From Dasypus novemcinctus (lineage: Eukaryota; Chordata; Mammalia; Cingulata; Dasypodidae): a stretch of DNA of 64,000 nt. The notes beneath the pieces are model-generated. The model saw only the letters and a list, made by a program, of their open reading frames with translations, made no database searches and was not told the DNA's origin. How positions within the stretch are numbered: the stretch's first letter is position 1; every line of letters begins with the position of its first letter. Where the stretch lies: NCBI RefSeq assembly GCF_030445035.2, contig NC_080698.1, forward strand, positions 26,505,294 to 26,569,293, written 5' to 3'. Shown piece after piece: positions 12,422 through 24,102 of the stretch. Both the position numbers and the translations under genes were made by a program.

Positions 12422-13139
12422 ACCTTAGACAAGAGGTCAAAGTATTTTGTTCCAGAATTGCACATATCAGATGGTGTGTGTAGATTTACCAGGAAAAGCA
12501 ATTTGTTTTGTTGCCTTCCCTGGGTCATTTACTCTTTCATCCAAATGGAAAAAAAAGAATTCCAGATTTTCCTATGGCATATAGGGACTTGGGTATATAT
12601 ATACACAAAGCATTCTTTAAAAAAATGCACAGAATGATCACCTTTGCATTTTGGTAACTGGATGAAAATCCCCCTGGAAACCCTGCGGAGTCGCTGGAAA
12701 CCAAGCTGGGGGTGTCTCTTGTGGCCTGGAGCTTTTGAAGTTCTCCCAGATTTCCCACTGGCAATGCTAATTTTCACTGGAGGCTTGCAGCCGACCCTGG
12801 ACATTTCTGGCCTTGCCTGCCTCCTCCAACTCTATATCCTCAAATGCCAGATTCTCCCACTTTCTAGCTCAGCAGGGAGAAAAGCAGCTGAAAACTGTGG
12901 GCTAGTGAGAATGCGGACTTGCATACCAGCCTTCAAAAATTCAATTTCTCACTCCCCCATACTCTCCCCTCTCCTTGTGCCCCTTAGCTCCCCTCCACCC
13001 TGCCTCACACCCACAGAGGTGAAGGAAAAATCTTGGTCTCCTTTAGACTGAGGGGAAATAAAAATCATGCATGGTCTAGTTAAGTTTAAAAAAAAATAAA
13101 AATAAAAGCTAAACAAACAAATGGCAACAAAGAAAACCA

Positions 13140-13480
13140 TGAAACTGTGGAGGAATTTATCCCATGGCAGACAAAGTTAAAAGAGATTAGGTGTAGTAAA
13201 TACGTAACCCAGAATACTATTCAGCAGTAAAAAAAAAAAAAAAAGCACAAGAATAGTCGCTGACCTGGCAAGATCTCCAAGGTATATTAAGAAAACAAAT
13301 GACATTGCCAAACAATAAGTACATTTTCATGCACTCATCATTTTAGAAGCCCACAGACAAAAAGTATATAAGTATGCTTTTATGTACTTGCACATGTATG
13401 TGCACATGTCTGGGAGAATGAACGATAATTTGACAATGGTGGCCAGCTCTGGGAGAAGGCACTGAGGGGAGAGGGGATCA
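13140..13480 (+). repeat. Older repeat host of a DAS insertion
   Basis: 'cccagaatactattcagcagtaaaaaaa' and 'ggtggccagctctgggagaagg' suggest an L1-derived or similar segment with an A run. It is interrupted at 13494. Confidence 0.4.
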
Positions 13481-13493
13481 AGAGCAGTTTTTG

Positions 13494-13870
13494 GGGAAAT
13501 GACTTTGGCCCAGTGGTTAGGGCGTCCGTCTACCACATGGGAGGTCCGCGGTTCAAGCCCCGGGCCTCCTTGACCCGTGTGGAGCTGGCCCGTGCGCAGT
13601 GCTGATGCGCGCAAGGAGTGCCGTGCTACACAGGGGTGTCCCCCGCGTAGGGGAGCCCCATGCGCAAGGAGTGCGCCCCGTAAGGAGAGCCGCCCGGCGC
13701 GAAGGAGGGAGCAGCCTGCCCAGGAATGGCGCCGCCCACACTTCCCGTGCCGCTGACGACAACAGAAGCGGACAAAGAAACAAGACGCAGCAAAAAGACA
13801 CAGAAAACAGACAACCGGGGGAGGGGAGGGGAATTAAATAAATAAAAATAAATCTTTAAAAAAAAAAAAA
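13494..13870 (+). mobile_element. DAS SINE, full-length, youngest-looking copy
   Basis: Forward copy with tRNA-like head (box A region 'gtggttagggcgtccg', box B 'ggttcaagccc'), a CpG-rich body (many intact CG sites), and tail 'aaataaataaaaataaatctttaaaaaa'. A 14-bp duplication aagagcagtttttg lies at 13480-13493 and 13871-13884. High CpG retention and a clean tail suggest recent insertion. Confidence 0.95.
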
Positions 13871-13960
13871 AAGAGCAGTTTTTGCCTTATACTGTCTGGA
13901 TTTGGTAACAGACCTAATGTAGTCTGTATTACTAGTATAAGAAAAACAAACTAGAAAATA

Positions 13961-14715
13961 AAGGTTTAAATTGTGGTATATACATACAATGGAATATTTT
14001 TCAGTTGTAAGAGGGAATGAAGTCCTGATGCATGAGACAACACGGATGAACCTTGAGGACATTATGTTGAATGAAATAAACCAGACACAAAAGGACAAAT
14101 ACTGTATGGTCATACTGAAATGAACTAAATATAGTAAGCAAACTCACAGAATCTAGAATATAGGTTACAGGGGGGATAAAATTGGGGTAGAGAATGGGAA
14201 GCTGTTGCTTAATTTGTGCAGAATTTCTGTTTAGGTTGATTGTAAATGTTTGGAAATAGATAGTGATGACAGTAGCACATTATTGTCATCGTAATTAATA
14301 GCACTGAATTATCTTTGTGAATGCGGTTGAAACAGGAAGTTTTGTGTCGTGAATATTACTAGAAGGAGAGTTAGAAGACAAAACATGGGACGATATAACA
14401 TAGTCAACCCTGTTGTGGACAATGAATTGTGGTTAATAGTACAAGTATAAGAATGTCCTTTCGTGAATTATAACAAATGTATGACACTACAGGTGTTAAT
14501 AATAGCGTGGTATATGGGGAAAAATATACCTAATGCAAACTATATACTATAGTTAATAGTAATAGGTTAATGTTCTTTCAATATTCTTTCATCAATTGTA
14601 ACAAAGGTACTACACTAATGCAAAGTGTCAACAATGGGGGGGATATGGGAATGTTGCATTTTTAACATGAATTTCCTAAGTAAACCCACAATTTCTCTAA
14701 TTAAAAAATAAAAAC
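13961..14715 (+). mobile_element. L1 LINE 3' end, xenarthran-looking
   Basis: 'gtggtatatacatacaatggaatatttttcag', 'gatgaaccttgaggacattatg' and 'acaaatactgtatggtcatac' are the L1 ORF2 end and 3' region. The later 'ggttaatagtacaagtataagaatg' part ends in 'taattaaaaaataaaaacac'. Non-coding through stops. Confidence 0.8.
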
Positions 14716-15589
14716 ACAAGTAAAGGTTTGTCACTTCTGCTCTTCCCAGTCTTCCAAAGCCGGAATCCTGTTCTTGGGGATGCCTACATTTAGACTCTCC
14801 TAAAAATACATAAAATCATAGAGAACATGGAATTCCCTCTGGTCTAAATTCAGTAAAAGGACCTGTCTGTTTCCCAACATTTTGTGTAAACATCCATGAT
14901 ATAGTGAGTAAAGGGCACAAAAGGTCACACCTTCCTTAAAATCCAAATCAAAGTTCATTAATATGAAGGAAAAATAAAGATGCTTTCATTCTCTGGGCAA
15001 GTGCCTTTGGGGTTTCTCATTTGATTCACTCCAATGGAATCCATGAAGAGAGAAGAAATCAATTATTAATAAAAATGAAGAGACAAAAAACAATCCAAAC
15101 AAAACACACGAAAGTAATAAAAATAATCCCCCATGAAATAGATTTCAAAAATAAAACTGGAATAGGTTGAGGGGACAAAACACCAAAAGCCAGCCTGGGT
15201 GATTTCACCTTGCTCAATAATTTTGCCCATCCATCGCAGGGAATGTTTACCTGTGCTACAAGTTGTCAAGAAGACCCATTAAAGGAAAATAACCAACCGC
15301 AAAGAATATCCCAGGTTAAGCATGCTTTCTATAATCCAAGTGTTGGCTCTTATGGAAGAATAAATAAAACTTTCGGTCCTTTGTAAAAACCAGACCAACA
15401 CATGATTTTACCTTCACTTATTTGCGGTGATTCTAATGGATCTTAGGATTTTGAGGTGTTGAATGTGGGCCATTTTCAGTGCTTTCTGTTGTGGGAATTA
15501 CTTTAGCAATGTGGGTCACTTGTCCCACGTAGATTCCTTATATCTCTTTTTTTCTCTTTACCTGGTTGACTATGCCCCCATCCCTTATG

Positions 15590-15992
15590 CAACCCCAATT
15601 CATGTCACCTGGAACCTCAGGGTGTGTACTTATTTGGAAATAGGATCTTTGCAGCTGTAAATATTTTAGTTCAGATGAGGTCCTAACCCATTACAATTGG
15701 TGTCCTTAAAGGGAAAATTGGAGACAGGGAGAGCACCATGTGAAGAGCACCATGTGAATACAGGGGTGGAGGTTATGTAAAGGAAGAGGCGGAGAGTGGA
15801 CTTATGTAGCCACAAGCCACAGAACATGAGGAAGGCTCGTTCCCTAGAACCTTTGGAGAGCACATGGCCCTACTGACACCTTGACTTTGGACTTCCGCCT
15901 CCAGAAATGTGAGGGAATAAATTGCTGTTGTTTGAAGTCACCAAGTTTATGGTAATTTGTTATGGCAGCTACAGGAAACTAATATATCCCCC
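15590..15992 (+). mobile_element. MaLR-type LTR (MST/MLT1-like)
   Basis: 'atttggaaataggatctttgcag', 'gatgaggtcctaaccca', 'tggtgtccttaaag', 'caccttgactttggacttccgcctccaga' and 'aataaattgctgttgtttgaagtcacc' follow the MaLR LTR order, ending 'ggaaactaatat'. Confidence 0.85.
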
Positions 15993-16054
15993 TAAGGGAA
16001 TAGGCAGTGGGTTTCTATCCCTAAGGTTCACAGATGCATTCCAGGTTTTGTGTC

Positions 16055-17020
16055 TCTCTCTTTTTTAAACTGTGGAGCCATATATACAACATAAAATTCT
16101 CCATTCCAACCATGCCCAAGCATACAATTCAGTGATTAATCACATTCACAGTGTTGTACTACCATCACCGCCACCCATATCTAGAATTTCCCCATCATCC
16201 CAAATAGAAACCCTGTAGCCATTACGCATTAACTTCCATTCCCGCCCCCCTCCTTTCTGCTCCTAGTAACCTGTAGCATTCTTTCTGACTTGAGTTTACA
16301 TATTCTTGTTATTTCATATAATTATAATCATGCAGTAGCTCTTTGTGTCTGATTTATTTCACTCAGCATGATATCTTCAAGGTTTATCCATGTTGCTGTA
16401 TGTATCAGAGCATCATTCCTTTTTTAAGGCTGAAAATTCTTCCATTGTGTGTGTCTATTCACTCACTGGTTGATGGACATTTGAATTATTTCCATCTTTT
16501 AGCTATGGTGACTAATGCTGCTATGAACACAGGTAGACAAGTATCTGTTTGAGTATTTCAATTCTTCGGGGTTTATATTTAGAAGTGGGATTTCTGGGTT
16601 ATATGTTAATTTTATCCTTAACTTTCCGAGGAAACACCAAACTGTTTCCCACAGCAGTTACACCATTTTATATTACCACCAACGATGTACTAAGATTCCT
16701 ATTTTTCTGCATTCTTACCAACACTTATTTTTCATTAAAAAAAAAAAAGTCATTCTGGTGGGAGTTAGGCGGTATCTTATTGTGGTTTTGATTTGCATTT
16801 CCCTAAAGGCTAAAGATGTTGAGCATCTTTCCTAGTGCTTGTAGGCCACTTGCAGTCTTCTTTGGAGGAATGTCCATTCAAACCCCTTGCCCATTTTCAA
16901 ATGGGAATTTTGTCTTTTGTTGTTGAATTATAGAAATTCTTTATATAGTCAGGATATTAAACCCTTATCAGATATATGGTTTCATATTTAAATTATTTAA
17001 TGTCTATCTTTCCTGTCAAA
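16055..17020 (-). mobile_element. L1 LINE 3' part, reverse
   Basis: 'tttcactcagcatgatatcttcaaggtttatccatgttg', 'tgctgctatgaacac', 'ttgtggttttgatttgcatttccc' and 'ccttatcagatatatggtt' are classic reverse L1 ORF2/3' UTR sequence. Stops throughout. Confidence 0.92.
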
Positions 17021-17994
17021 CTCTTAAACTTCAGGGCGGTTGGGGTTTTACTGCTTTTCTTTGACAATGAGTGCTCAGCACGGTGCCTGGAAAAAGTAGA
17101 TTCTCCATATACATTTGCTAATAAACTGCTGTGTCCTGAGCTTATTTCCAAGAAATGATGGAAAGAGTTAAAATCAATTAAGATGTAAGTTCTGAGAAAT
17201 AAATGGAGGACCTGCCTAATAAAATTCACATTGAAGGGATGGCCTTATAGAGGGTTGTGAAATCAGTGGGTTGGAGAGAGGGATGAAATTTTCACTGGCC
17301 ATGCTAAATTCAGCAACCAAAGAAAGATACCACCTGTTTTCGGATTTCATGACTATTACAATGGTATCTTTTGAGTTCCCATTTTGTCCCCAGTCAGGGC
17401 TAGTGGTATCAATGGTGAATTCCCCAAAATTGGCTGCTAAATGTAGTTGTGGGGAAAAAAGCATCATAAATACATTAGAAGCTAAGAACTTGCTAGAAAA
17501 CAATTTTTCCTCATGACTGCTTATTGCTAATTATTCAATATTGTATTTTTTTCGCTTAAGTTTTAACATACCACACACTTCATTTAAAAAGTACATTAAA
17601 ATATTTTTCAAACAAATTTAAAGTACTCTGGCTAAATCTTGGTTTAAGTAATAGTGCTCTGATCTCTTCTTGTTGAGAATGTAGGGATCTCTCAATTATC
17701 CTTACTAATAGTTCACTTGGTGACAGTAATATAAAAGAGAATTTACAATTGAGACACATATGCTCATTATTATATTTGGCTAATAACTTTCTGTAAGTAT
17801 GATAGCTTTTTAGGTGACTTTGGAGAAATAATCTCAAACCATCTTTCCTTTGAGCTGCTGCTAAATTGCAAACTTAAAAAAGGCAACAGGAGATACTCCA
17901 TGAAAAAGAAAGGGGCAAAGCAGACCCAGGCAATCCTACTCAAGCTCTGAGTTTAAAGCAGATGAAGAATGTAAAGGCTGCCATTTAGAAGTAC

Positions 17995-18130
17995 CCGGGG
18001 CCTTTTCAAAACCTTGACCACACCCCAGACCAACCACATCAGAATCTCTGGGGGTGGGGCCCAATCATTGGCATTTTTTAACCCTCCTCCCCCAGTGATT
18101 CCAGCCGGAGCCAAGGATACCAGCCACTGG
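17995..18130. mobile_element. MER5A-like DNA transposon
   Basis: 'accacaccccagaccaaccacatcagaatctctgggggtggggccc' and 'cccccagtgattccagc' match MER5A. Confidence 0.8.
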
Positions 18131-18411
18131 TTTAATAGAGACACTGTGCTTGGTAACTCTGCTCTGATGGGAAATAAATCCTACAGCCTGCAGGCACTTT
18201 GCTAAACATAACTGTTCCCAATGAAAGCATGCTGATGCTCAATAATATCAGAGTAATCAGAAATTAAAAAGAAGTAGGAAATGAAAAACAAAAACAGAAA
18301 AACCAAAAAAGAACTAAGAGTCACAAGTAACATATTTTATCCCTTTACAATATTTTAAGCAAACCACTCAAAGGCACCAAATTTTGTGTATAAGGTTGTT
18401 GCAGCAAGTTT

Positions 18412-18449
<38 letters not shown>

Positions 18450-18452
18450 TAA
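18412..18452. repeat. (TA)n microsatellite
   Basis: About 20 TA units with one gta interruption. Confidence 0.97.
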
Positions 18453-18579
18453 TAGAAACTAGTTCATAGAGGACTGGTTAAATTAGTAAAGGTCAGCTTC
18501 AGAATATGCACCTAAGAGATGGCAGAACCTGAGCATGTACTGAGCCTCTATGAATACATTCCTGCTCCAGGGACTTGGC

Positions 18580-19260
18580 ATTCGGGAGAGTTCAGAACAA
18601 ACAGCCCTGCCCTCATGGAGCTTATATTCTAGACAAGGCCAGCTACATAATTTGCAGGTCTCATAATGTCATTGAAAAATGAAAATATGGGACCCCCTTG
18701 TTCAAAAATTATTAAAATTTCAAGACAATGACAGCAGAGCATTAAATCAAGAGTGGGGACCGTCTGAAATTGGGACCCTGTGCACAGAACTCACGCCCAT
18801 GAAGCTGGGCCCTGATTCTAGAGGAGGGAGACACTATAAACAATAAAGATAATAATAGATAAGTAAATTATATAGCATGTTAGAAAGTGGTGCCATGGAG
18901 GGGGAAAATAGGAGAGTGAAGAAGGAAAAACAGGTTGCATTTTAAAGACAATGGTCAGGATAGATTTCATTGGAAGTGTGAGATTTGAACAAAGACTTGA
19001 TTAAAGTGAGGGAGTAAGCCATGGGGATTTCAGGGAATGAGCATTCAAGGCAGGGGGCTGGCTAGAGCAAAAGCCCTCTGGCTGGAGAGTGCCTGGAGCA
19101 GGATTGATGAGGAAGGGTCGGAGTGGAAAGGAGAAGCTGGATTATATAGGGTCTATTGCACATTGTAAGGACTTTGACCTTAAACTTGACTTTTTAAAAG
19201 GATACTGCCCAAAGGAGTCTGTGGGTGGGCAAGGATAAAAGCAGGAAGAACCTTGATGAA
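18580..19260. repeat. L2 LINE-derived region
   Basis: 'ccctcatggagcttatattctagac', 'gagtaagccatggggatttcagggaatgagcattcaaggcag' and 'agagcaaaagccctctggctggagagtgcctgg' are L2-type. Confidence 0.65.
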
Positions 19261-20244
19261 ACCACTTCAGTAATCGGAGAGAGAAAGAAGACAGATGGAG
19301 AGACTGAGAACAAAAAGGGTACATGAGATAGATACATGCTGTTATATATAGAGATTCTCCTAATGAGGAAAAATGTGCACAATACAGAGGAACAGACCAT
19401 TAAATAGTACATGCTTAAGTGCCCACTTATTTCACATAAAAACAAAACCCCAAACTATATATGCATATATATACTTTTATATATGTAGAAAAATCAGAAA
19501 TGTCATGTACTAAGTAGTTAACAATAGTTACTTCTATGGATTGGGATTGACAAGTGGCAAGAAAGAATTTCACTTTTTATTTTATACTCTCCCAAAATGC
19601 TTGAATATTTTATTACAAGGATGAAATGGTTTTGTAAATTAAAACAAAAACACTGCTTTTAAAATGGGATCTCATAGGAGTGGTTTCTCTCAACATTTGA
19701 AAATGAGAAATTCTGACAAAGGTGACAATATTTAGTTGGGCTTGATAGATTGAGAAAGATGTGGTCAACTTCAAAGAAAAAAGAAAAAAGAAAACTGCTA
19801 AATTTGAAACCAGGAGCTAAAGGGGATAAAAAAAGAGTAGTAAAGTGGGAATTTGTATACCTAGAGAAAACCAGGTAAGCAATGGACTTCACTGAGCCCA
19901 AGAAATGGTGTGACAAGGTTTTCTGCATATACAACAAAATGTATAGCAAAGAGGAAGCAGAAGGATTTCAGTCAGCAAAGAAAATGATTTATTGTGAAGA
20001 GGATGGTCAGCATGGGCTTGGCGACTTCGCAACGAGGAGAAATCCTTCTTTACAGTTTTTCACAATGGCAGCTGCTTGGACTTGCCCTGACTGTCCAAAG
20101 GAACTTGTTCCTGTGCTCCTCCACTCTGCTCTCCCTGTTGCCTTTTCCCTCGCCATCCCTCCCCCAACACAGGTGCACACAGCTAAGGAGGAGTCCTATT
20201 GAAACTCTGTAGTGACCTCCTGCTGCCCTTAAATCTAAGGCCCT

Positions 20245-20455
20245 TGATGAGCCGCCATGCCCCATCTGTGTACCTCCTTGCATTTTGGACAGTGGATTGC
20301 TGTCACAGAGCTCCATGTCTCTGACTGGCCTCTGGGATGTGTAGGTATTTGATGCTTGTTTCCCCACCAAACCACAAGCTCTTGCATCCAGGAATCTGGA
20401 ATATCTAGCCCAATCAGTCCTCAATAAATGTGTTCAGAGAATGAATACAATGAAT
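20245..20455. repeat. L2-type 3' end
   Basis: 'atctagcccaatcagtcctcaataaatgtgttcagagaatgaat' is a typical L2-like 3' terminus. Confidence 0.5.
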
Positions 20456-21904
20456 AACAAGCCTTGCCTTATTATACATGTAGGAATTAGCAGCCTTCTC
20501 CAGCTATTTTTCCCTTCAATTCCATGATCCTAAGGGATCAAAGCTGTGAATTTATTCTGAGGGACACATGTATTTGAAGACAAAGCTTACTGGTGGTGTT
20601 TAGAGCTGCAGGCTGTGTAGACCATGTCGTTATTTCCTTGACAGATGGTGACAATGAACACTTTTCAGGCAGATAGAAGGGTGATAAAGGGTAACAGTTA
20701 AATGAAATACTTGAGTATTTTGTATAATGCACTGGTTAACACAACGTTGCTCAAATCCACTTATTTTGTGCTTTGGATCCAGAGATCACCTAACACCTGC
20801 TCTACTGAATTGAAACCACAGCACCCCATCCCTGACAGGGACTGCAAAGCACAAAGACACTGCAGTACCAGACAGCCAAAGCGGAGCTGGCCAAAAATAA
20901 TTCACAGAAGGCCCACCTCTGCTAAAAGTACCCCACATTATTGCACTGGAAAAGGCCGTGTTTTGTCATTTCCCTTCTTAACAGCTCCTGAGGATAAAGC
21001 GCCAGGATCCGGCTGTACTGGACACCCACGGTGGTGATAAGGAAAACCGCCTGGAGGGATATGAAAGGCTTCTTCCTTTCCCGGCCAAGACTGACAATCA
21101 AAGGTGGTGGTGGAGAGCTCACCAGCAGGAAAAGCCCTGACGGCTCTAATTCAGCCTCAGCGTGTTCATTTTGGTGTGGCTATTTATGTCAAGTAAAGAA
21201 GTTCTGCGGCATCGGGGCTTTATGAACAGCTTCAGTTGTTGAGCCAGAGACCATTTCTCCATCCCGTAACAAAAGAGATAATGGGGAAGCGAGCGGTGTC
21301 TATAATTACTAATACCATGGTGGTGACAAAATAAAGCAAACTATAGCAAAAGAGGATTGTAGGAAGGCTTACTAGTAGACTCAATACCCTTTTGAATGTC
21401 TGGGAGCTTCAGTTCTGTAGGAAAACCCCAACCACTAAGCCATACTAAAGGAACAACCCCAAAACGACGGGGATGGAAACCCGAGCATCCTTAGAATGTA
21501 TATGATCAAACATGGACACATAGCGACTCACTAACTGGTTAAACTTTTCATCCTGTATCACTTAGGAGTATGCCTAACTACCTCTAAAAGTTATGCTTTC
21601 AGGCTATTTTTGTCTCACTTTTGCAGCACAGCATTTTGGTTTCACATTTTGGAATACTGGTAAGTGTAATTACACTTGTGAGGCAGCATGAGCCACATTG
21701 TTAACTTTATGATTAAAACAGAAGGCCCTCTTCCTTATTTTAATAGAGAAAATATTTATTTTTTGCATTTTTGACTGCCAAGTAAAATTGCCAGTAATAA
21801 TGTTAATTTTACCAGGTCAACGAAAGGAATACAATGTCCACTGACATGCAGAAAATCCTTTCAAACAGAAATTTGACTGCCAGAAGTGTGCTAAGCATGC
21901 TACA

Positions 21905-22303
21905 TTAATCTTTAAAAAAAAATTATTTTCTTCCCATCCTTCTGTTTTTTTTTTTTTTGCTGTCTGTGTTGTCTTCTCATTTTTTCTCCTCTAGGATTCA
22001 CCAGGATTCGATCCTGGAGACCTTGTGATGGGGAGAGAGGTTCCTGTCAATTACACCGCCTTAGTTCCTGGTCTCTGCTGTGCTTCACCTTGACTCTCCC
22101 CTCCTCTCTCATTTTAATGCATCATCATCTTGCTGTGTGACTCACTTGCGAGGAGCCCTGGCTCACCACGCAGGGACTTGCATGACACTGGCTTGCCATG
22201 CAGGCACACTTTTTTTTTTCACCAGGAGGCCCCAGGGATTGAACCCAGGTCCTCCCATATGGTAGGCAGAAGCTCCACGACTTGAACCACATCTGCTTCC
22301 CAC
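21905..22303 (-). mobile_element. DAS-related SINE, older subtype
   Basis: Reverse orientation with two T runs and a head complement 'attgaacccaggtcctcccatatggtaggcagaagctccacgacttgaaccacatctgcttccc'. The body differs from the copies at 3308, 6080 and 13494 and includes a second box-B-like 'gattcgatcctggag' near 22008, so it may be composite. Confidence 0.8.
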
Positions 22304-22310
22304 GCTACAT

Positions 22311-22400
22311 TGGTCCTTATCAACAGATGAGGAAACTGAGGCTAAAGTAGAGGTCAAGGAACTTTCCCAAGATACACAGGGAGGAAGTGATGACACTCTT
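22311..22400. repeat. MIR fragment
   Basis: 'acagatgaggaaactgaggct' and 'aactttcccaagatacacagggaggaagtgatg' are MIR core. Confidence 0.75.
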
Positions 22401-22443
22401 AGTTGGCCAGGGTTGTTTTTTAGTACCAGGGTTCTAGACTGTA

Positions 22444-22591
22444 CAGTGCTTCTCAAACTCTCATGTGCATACGAATTACCTGGGGATCTTGATATAAGAG
22501 GTCGGGGGTGGGCCTGAGATGCTGCATTTCTAACAAGCTCCCCGATGACGATGACGCAGCTGGTCCAATGACCACACCTTGTGTACCACTG
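22444..22591. mobile_element. MER5-type DNA transposon
   Basis: Starts cagtgcttctcaaactctcatgtgcatac and ends gtgtaccactg, with 'gagatgctgcatttctaacaagctcc'. MER5A/B family, nearly full length. Confidence 0.85.
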
Positions 22592-22897
22592 CAAAGCCCA
22601 ATACACAGGTCCTTCTCTGTCAATAGAAGGGTGTGGTGGTAGGCACCCCCGTTGATTACTTGACCCTGATACACTTGAGACAATATGGAGACAAGAAAGA
22701 TATAAATCCAGAAGCAACAGTGGTTATGGAATGCATACATTTCCATGTATTTTTACGGTAAAAACGCATTAAAAAATCTTTCACAAAAGAAACTTAAAAA
22801 AAATACAAGTAGGGTGTTGAGTTCTTCCCCATACGCCACGACATTCTTTCAGGCATCAACTGTGTAATGGGAGGAGGGGAATTTCTAAATGGTTTGA

Positions 22898-22903
22898 TTT
22901 AAT
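22898..22903 (-). terminator. Candidate poly(A) signal ATTAAA, long isoform
   Basis: Plus-strand 'tttaat' reads ATTAAA on the MAGI1 strand. It lies close to where the repeat-free stretch ends, which makes it the alternative candidate for the final 3' end. Confidence 0.35.
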
Positions 22904-23238
22904 CATACAAAATACTCATCCATCATCTATCATCAAGACATTTACATGAAGTGGGGGTTAGGGAAAGGCTCACAAGAATCAGTCTCCAATTTAAGGTTAC
23001 AGTAGTTCAGAGAAAACTCTTTCTGCTTAATGCATAGTCCCTGTACAGTACATTATTTCTACAGCAAATCTGAAGCATGGAATTCAAGTGAAATTGCCAC
23101 GCCAAAAGTCTTCAAGGACTGAGACAAGCCTTGGTGGGTAGCACATAGATTTAAAAAATGTCAAATATCATCTCTGACAACAAGTAAGACATCAAAATGT
23201 TAACCTCAGTATGTACTCAAATATCCACCTTCATTTCA

Positions 23239-23244
23239 TTTATT
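23239..23244 (-). terminator. Candidate poly(A) signal AATAAA, long isoform
   Basis: Plus-strand 'tttatt' reads AATAAA on the MAGI1 strand, with TGTCTTACTTGTTGTC as a GU-rich downstream element. It is about 2.28 kb after the stop codon. Confidence 0.4.
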
Positions 23245-24094
23245 TAAAAATCTGGACCACAATTAAGAGCATTAATCATTAACATCACAGATTTTACTAG
23301 AAATAGAAAAATCCTAGCAGTAGAGCTTTTGGAATAAAATCTCCAAATTGGTTCCTAGGAAACTGAACATTGTTCGGTTGCAGTTCTTCCTCAACCTTAT
23401 TACTAACAGCTCAAAGTATGCTTTGAATGGAAAACATCTATTTGATAATAAAAATAGCATTCACAGACTTTTTCCTCCTTTTCAGCAACAATATACATTG
23501 TGTCTGTTTCAGGAAAGGAACTTGTTTTGTTGATGTCCACATGTCTACAGCTACTCATTCTAATGTGATGTATAAAACCAGAAGCCAAATAAAGCTATGA
23601 ACAATGTAATATTTATATATGCATAGTGTTTTATAAAAAGATTGGCCCACATACTGCTTTTCATCAACACAGAAAGAGCATTAAGTCCATAGCACACTGT
23701 AAGATATAATGAGTGAAAAACAGAGACTGCAAACAATTGCTTAACAATTCACAGGCAAGCTCACCATGGAGGGAAGGATGATATTCAAACCAACTAAAGC
23801 TTTAGAGAATTACTTATATAGTCTTCCATTTTAAAACAGCTTTACATACCTGATTTAGTTTACATTAAAATATATCCCCATGAATCAATTTGTTCCATAT
23901 TCAGAAATATAAACACATATCACATTCCTCACAGCTAAATTTTTATCATAAATTCTCTTTTATACAAGAAAAAAAGGCAACAGTTGTTTTTGTTTTTTTT
24001 TGTTCAACAGGCTCCATTAATTACACTTTTTAACTCTGTACACACAATAATTGGCTGGTTTTCTTTTTTTTTTCCTTTTTCCTTGTTTTTTTTT

Positions 24095-24102
24095 TACAGT
24101 AC
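24095..24102 (-). promoter_or_regulatory. miR-101 8-mer seed match in 3' UTR
   Basis: Transcript-strand GTACTGTA, the full 8-mer complement of the miR-101 seed. A 7-mer match (GTACTGT) lies 60 nt upstream in the transcript at 24168-24162 and another 8-mer at 23051-23044. Seed matching is seen directly; function is inferred. Confidence 0.4.

Larger units (their letters stand above)
1..22800. other. Intergenic DNA downstream of MAGI1, no gene seen
   Basis: I found no coding exon, RNA gene or gene-like open frame here; longer open frames fall in repeats or have no recognisable protein. Identified repeats are listed separately. Stretches with nothing recognised include 1-900, 1205-1779, 1805-2555, 3970-4900, 10500-11020, 11200-12200, 14720-15590, 17030-17990, 19270-20240 and 20460-21900. 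By human synteny this should be the interval towards ADAMTS9. Confidence 0.7.

Noticed and set aside
13505-13565. tRNA gene
   Set aside because: Box A and box B are present but the sequence is the head of a SINE, with mismatched stems and a long body and A tail. Other SINE heads were rejected for the same reason.
22163-22717. 184-codon open frame on the minus strand
   Set aside because: It runs across a DAS SINE, a MIR fragment and a MER5 element. The protein resembles nothing and contains SINE-derived residues.
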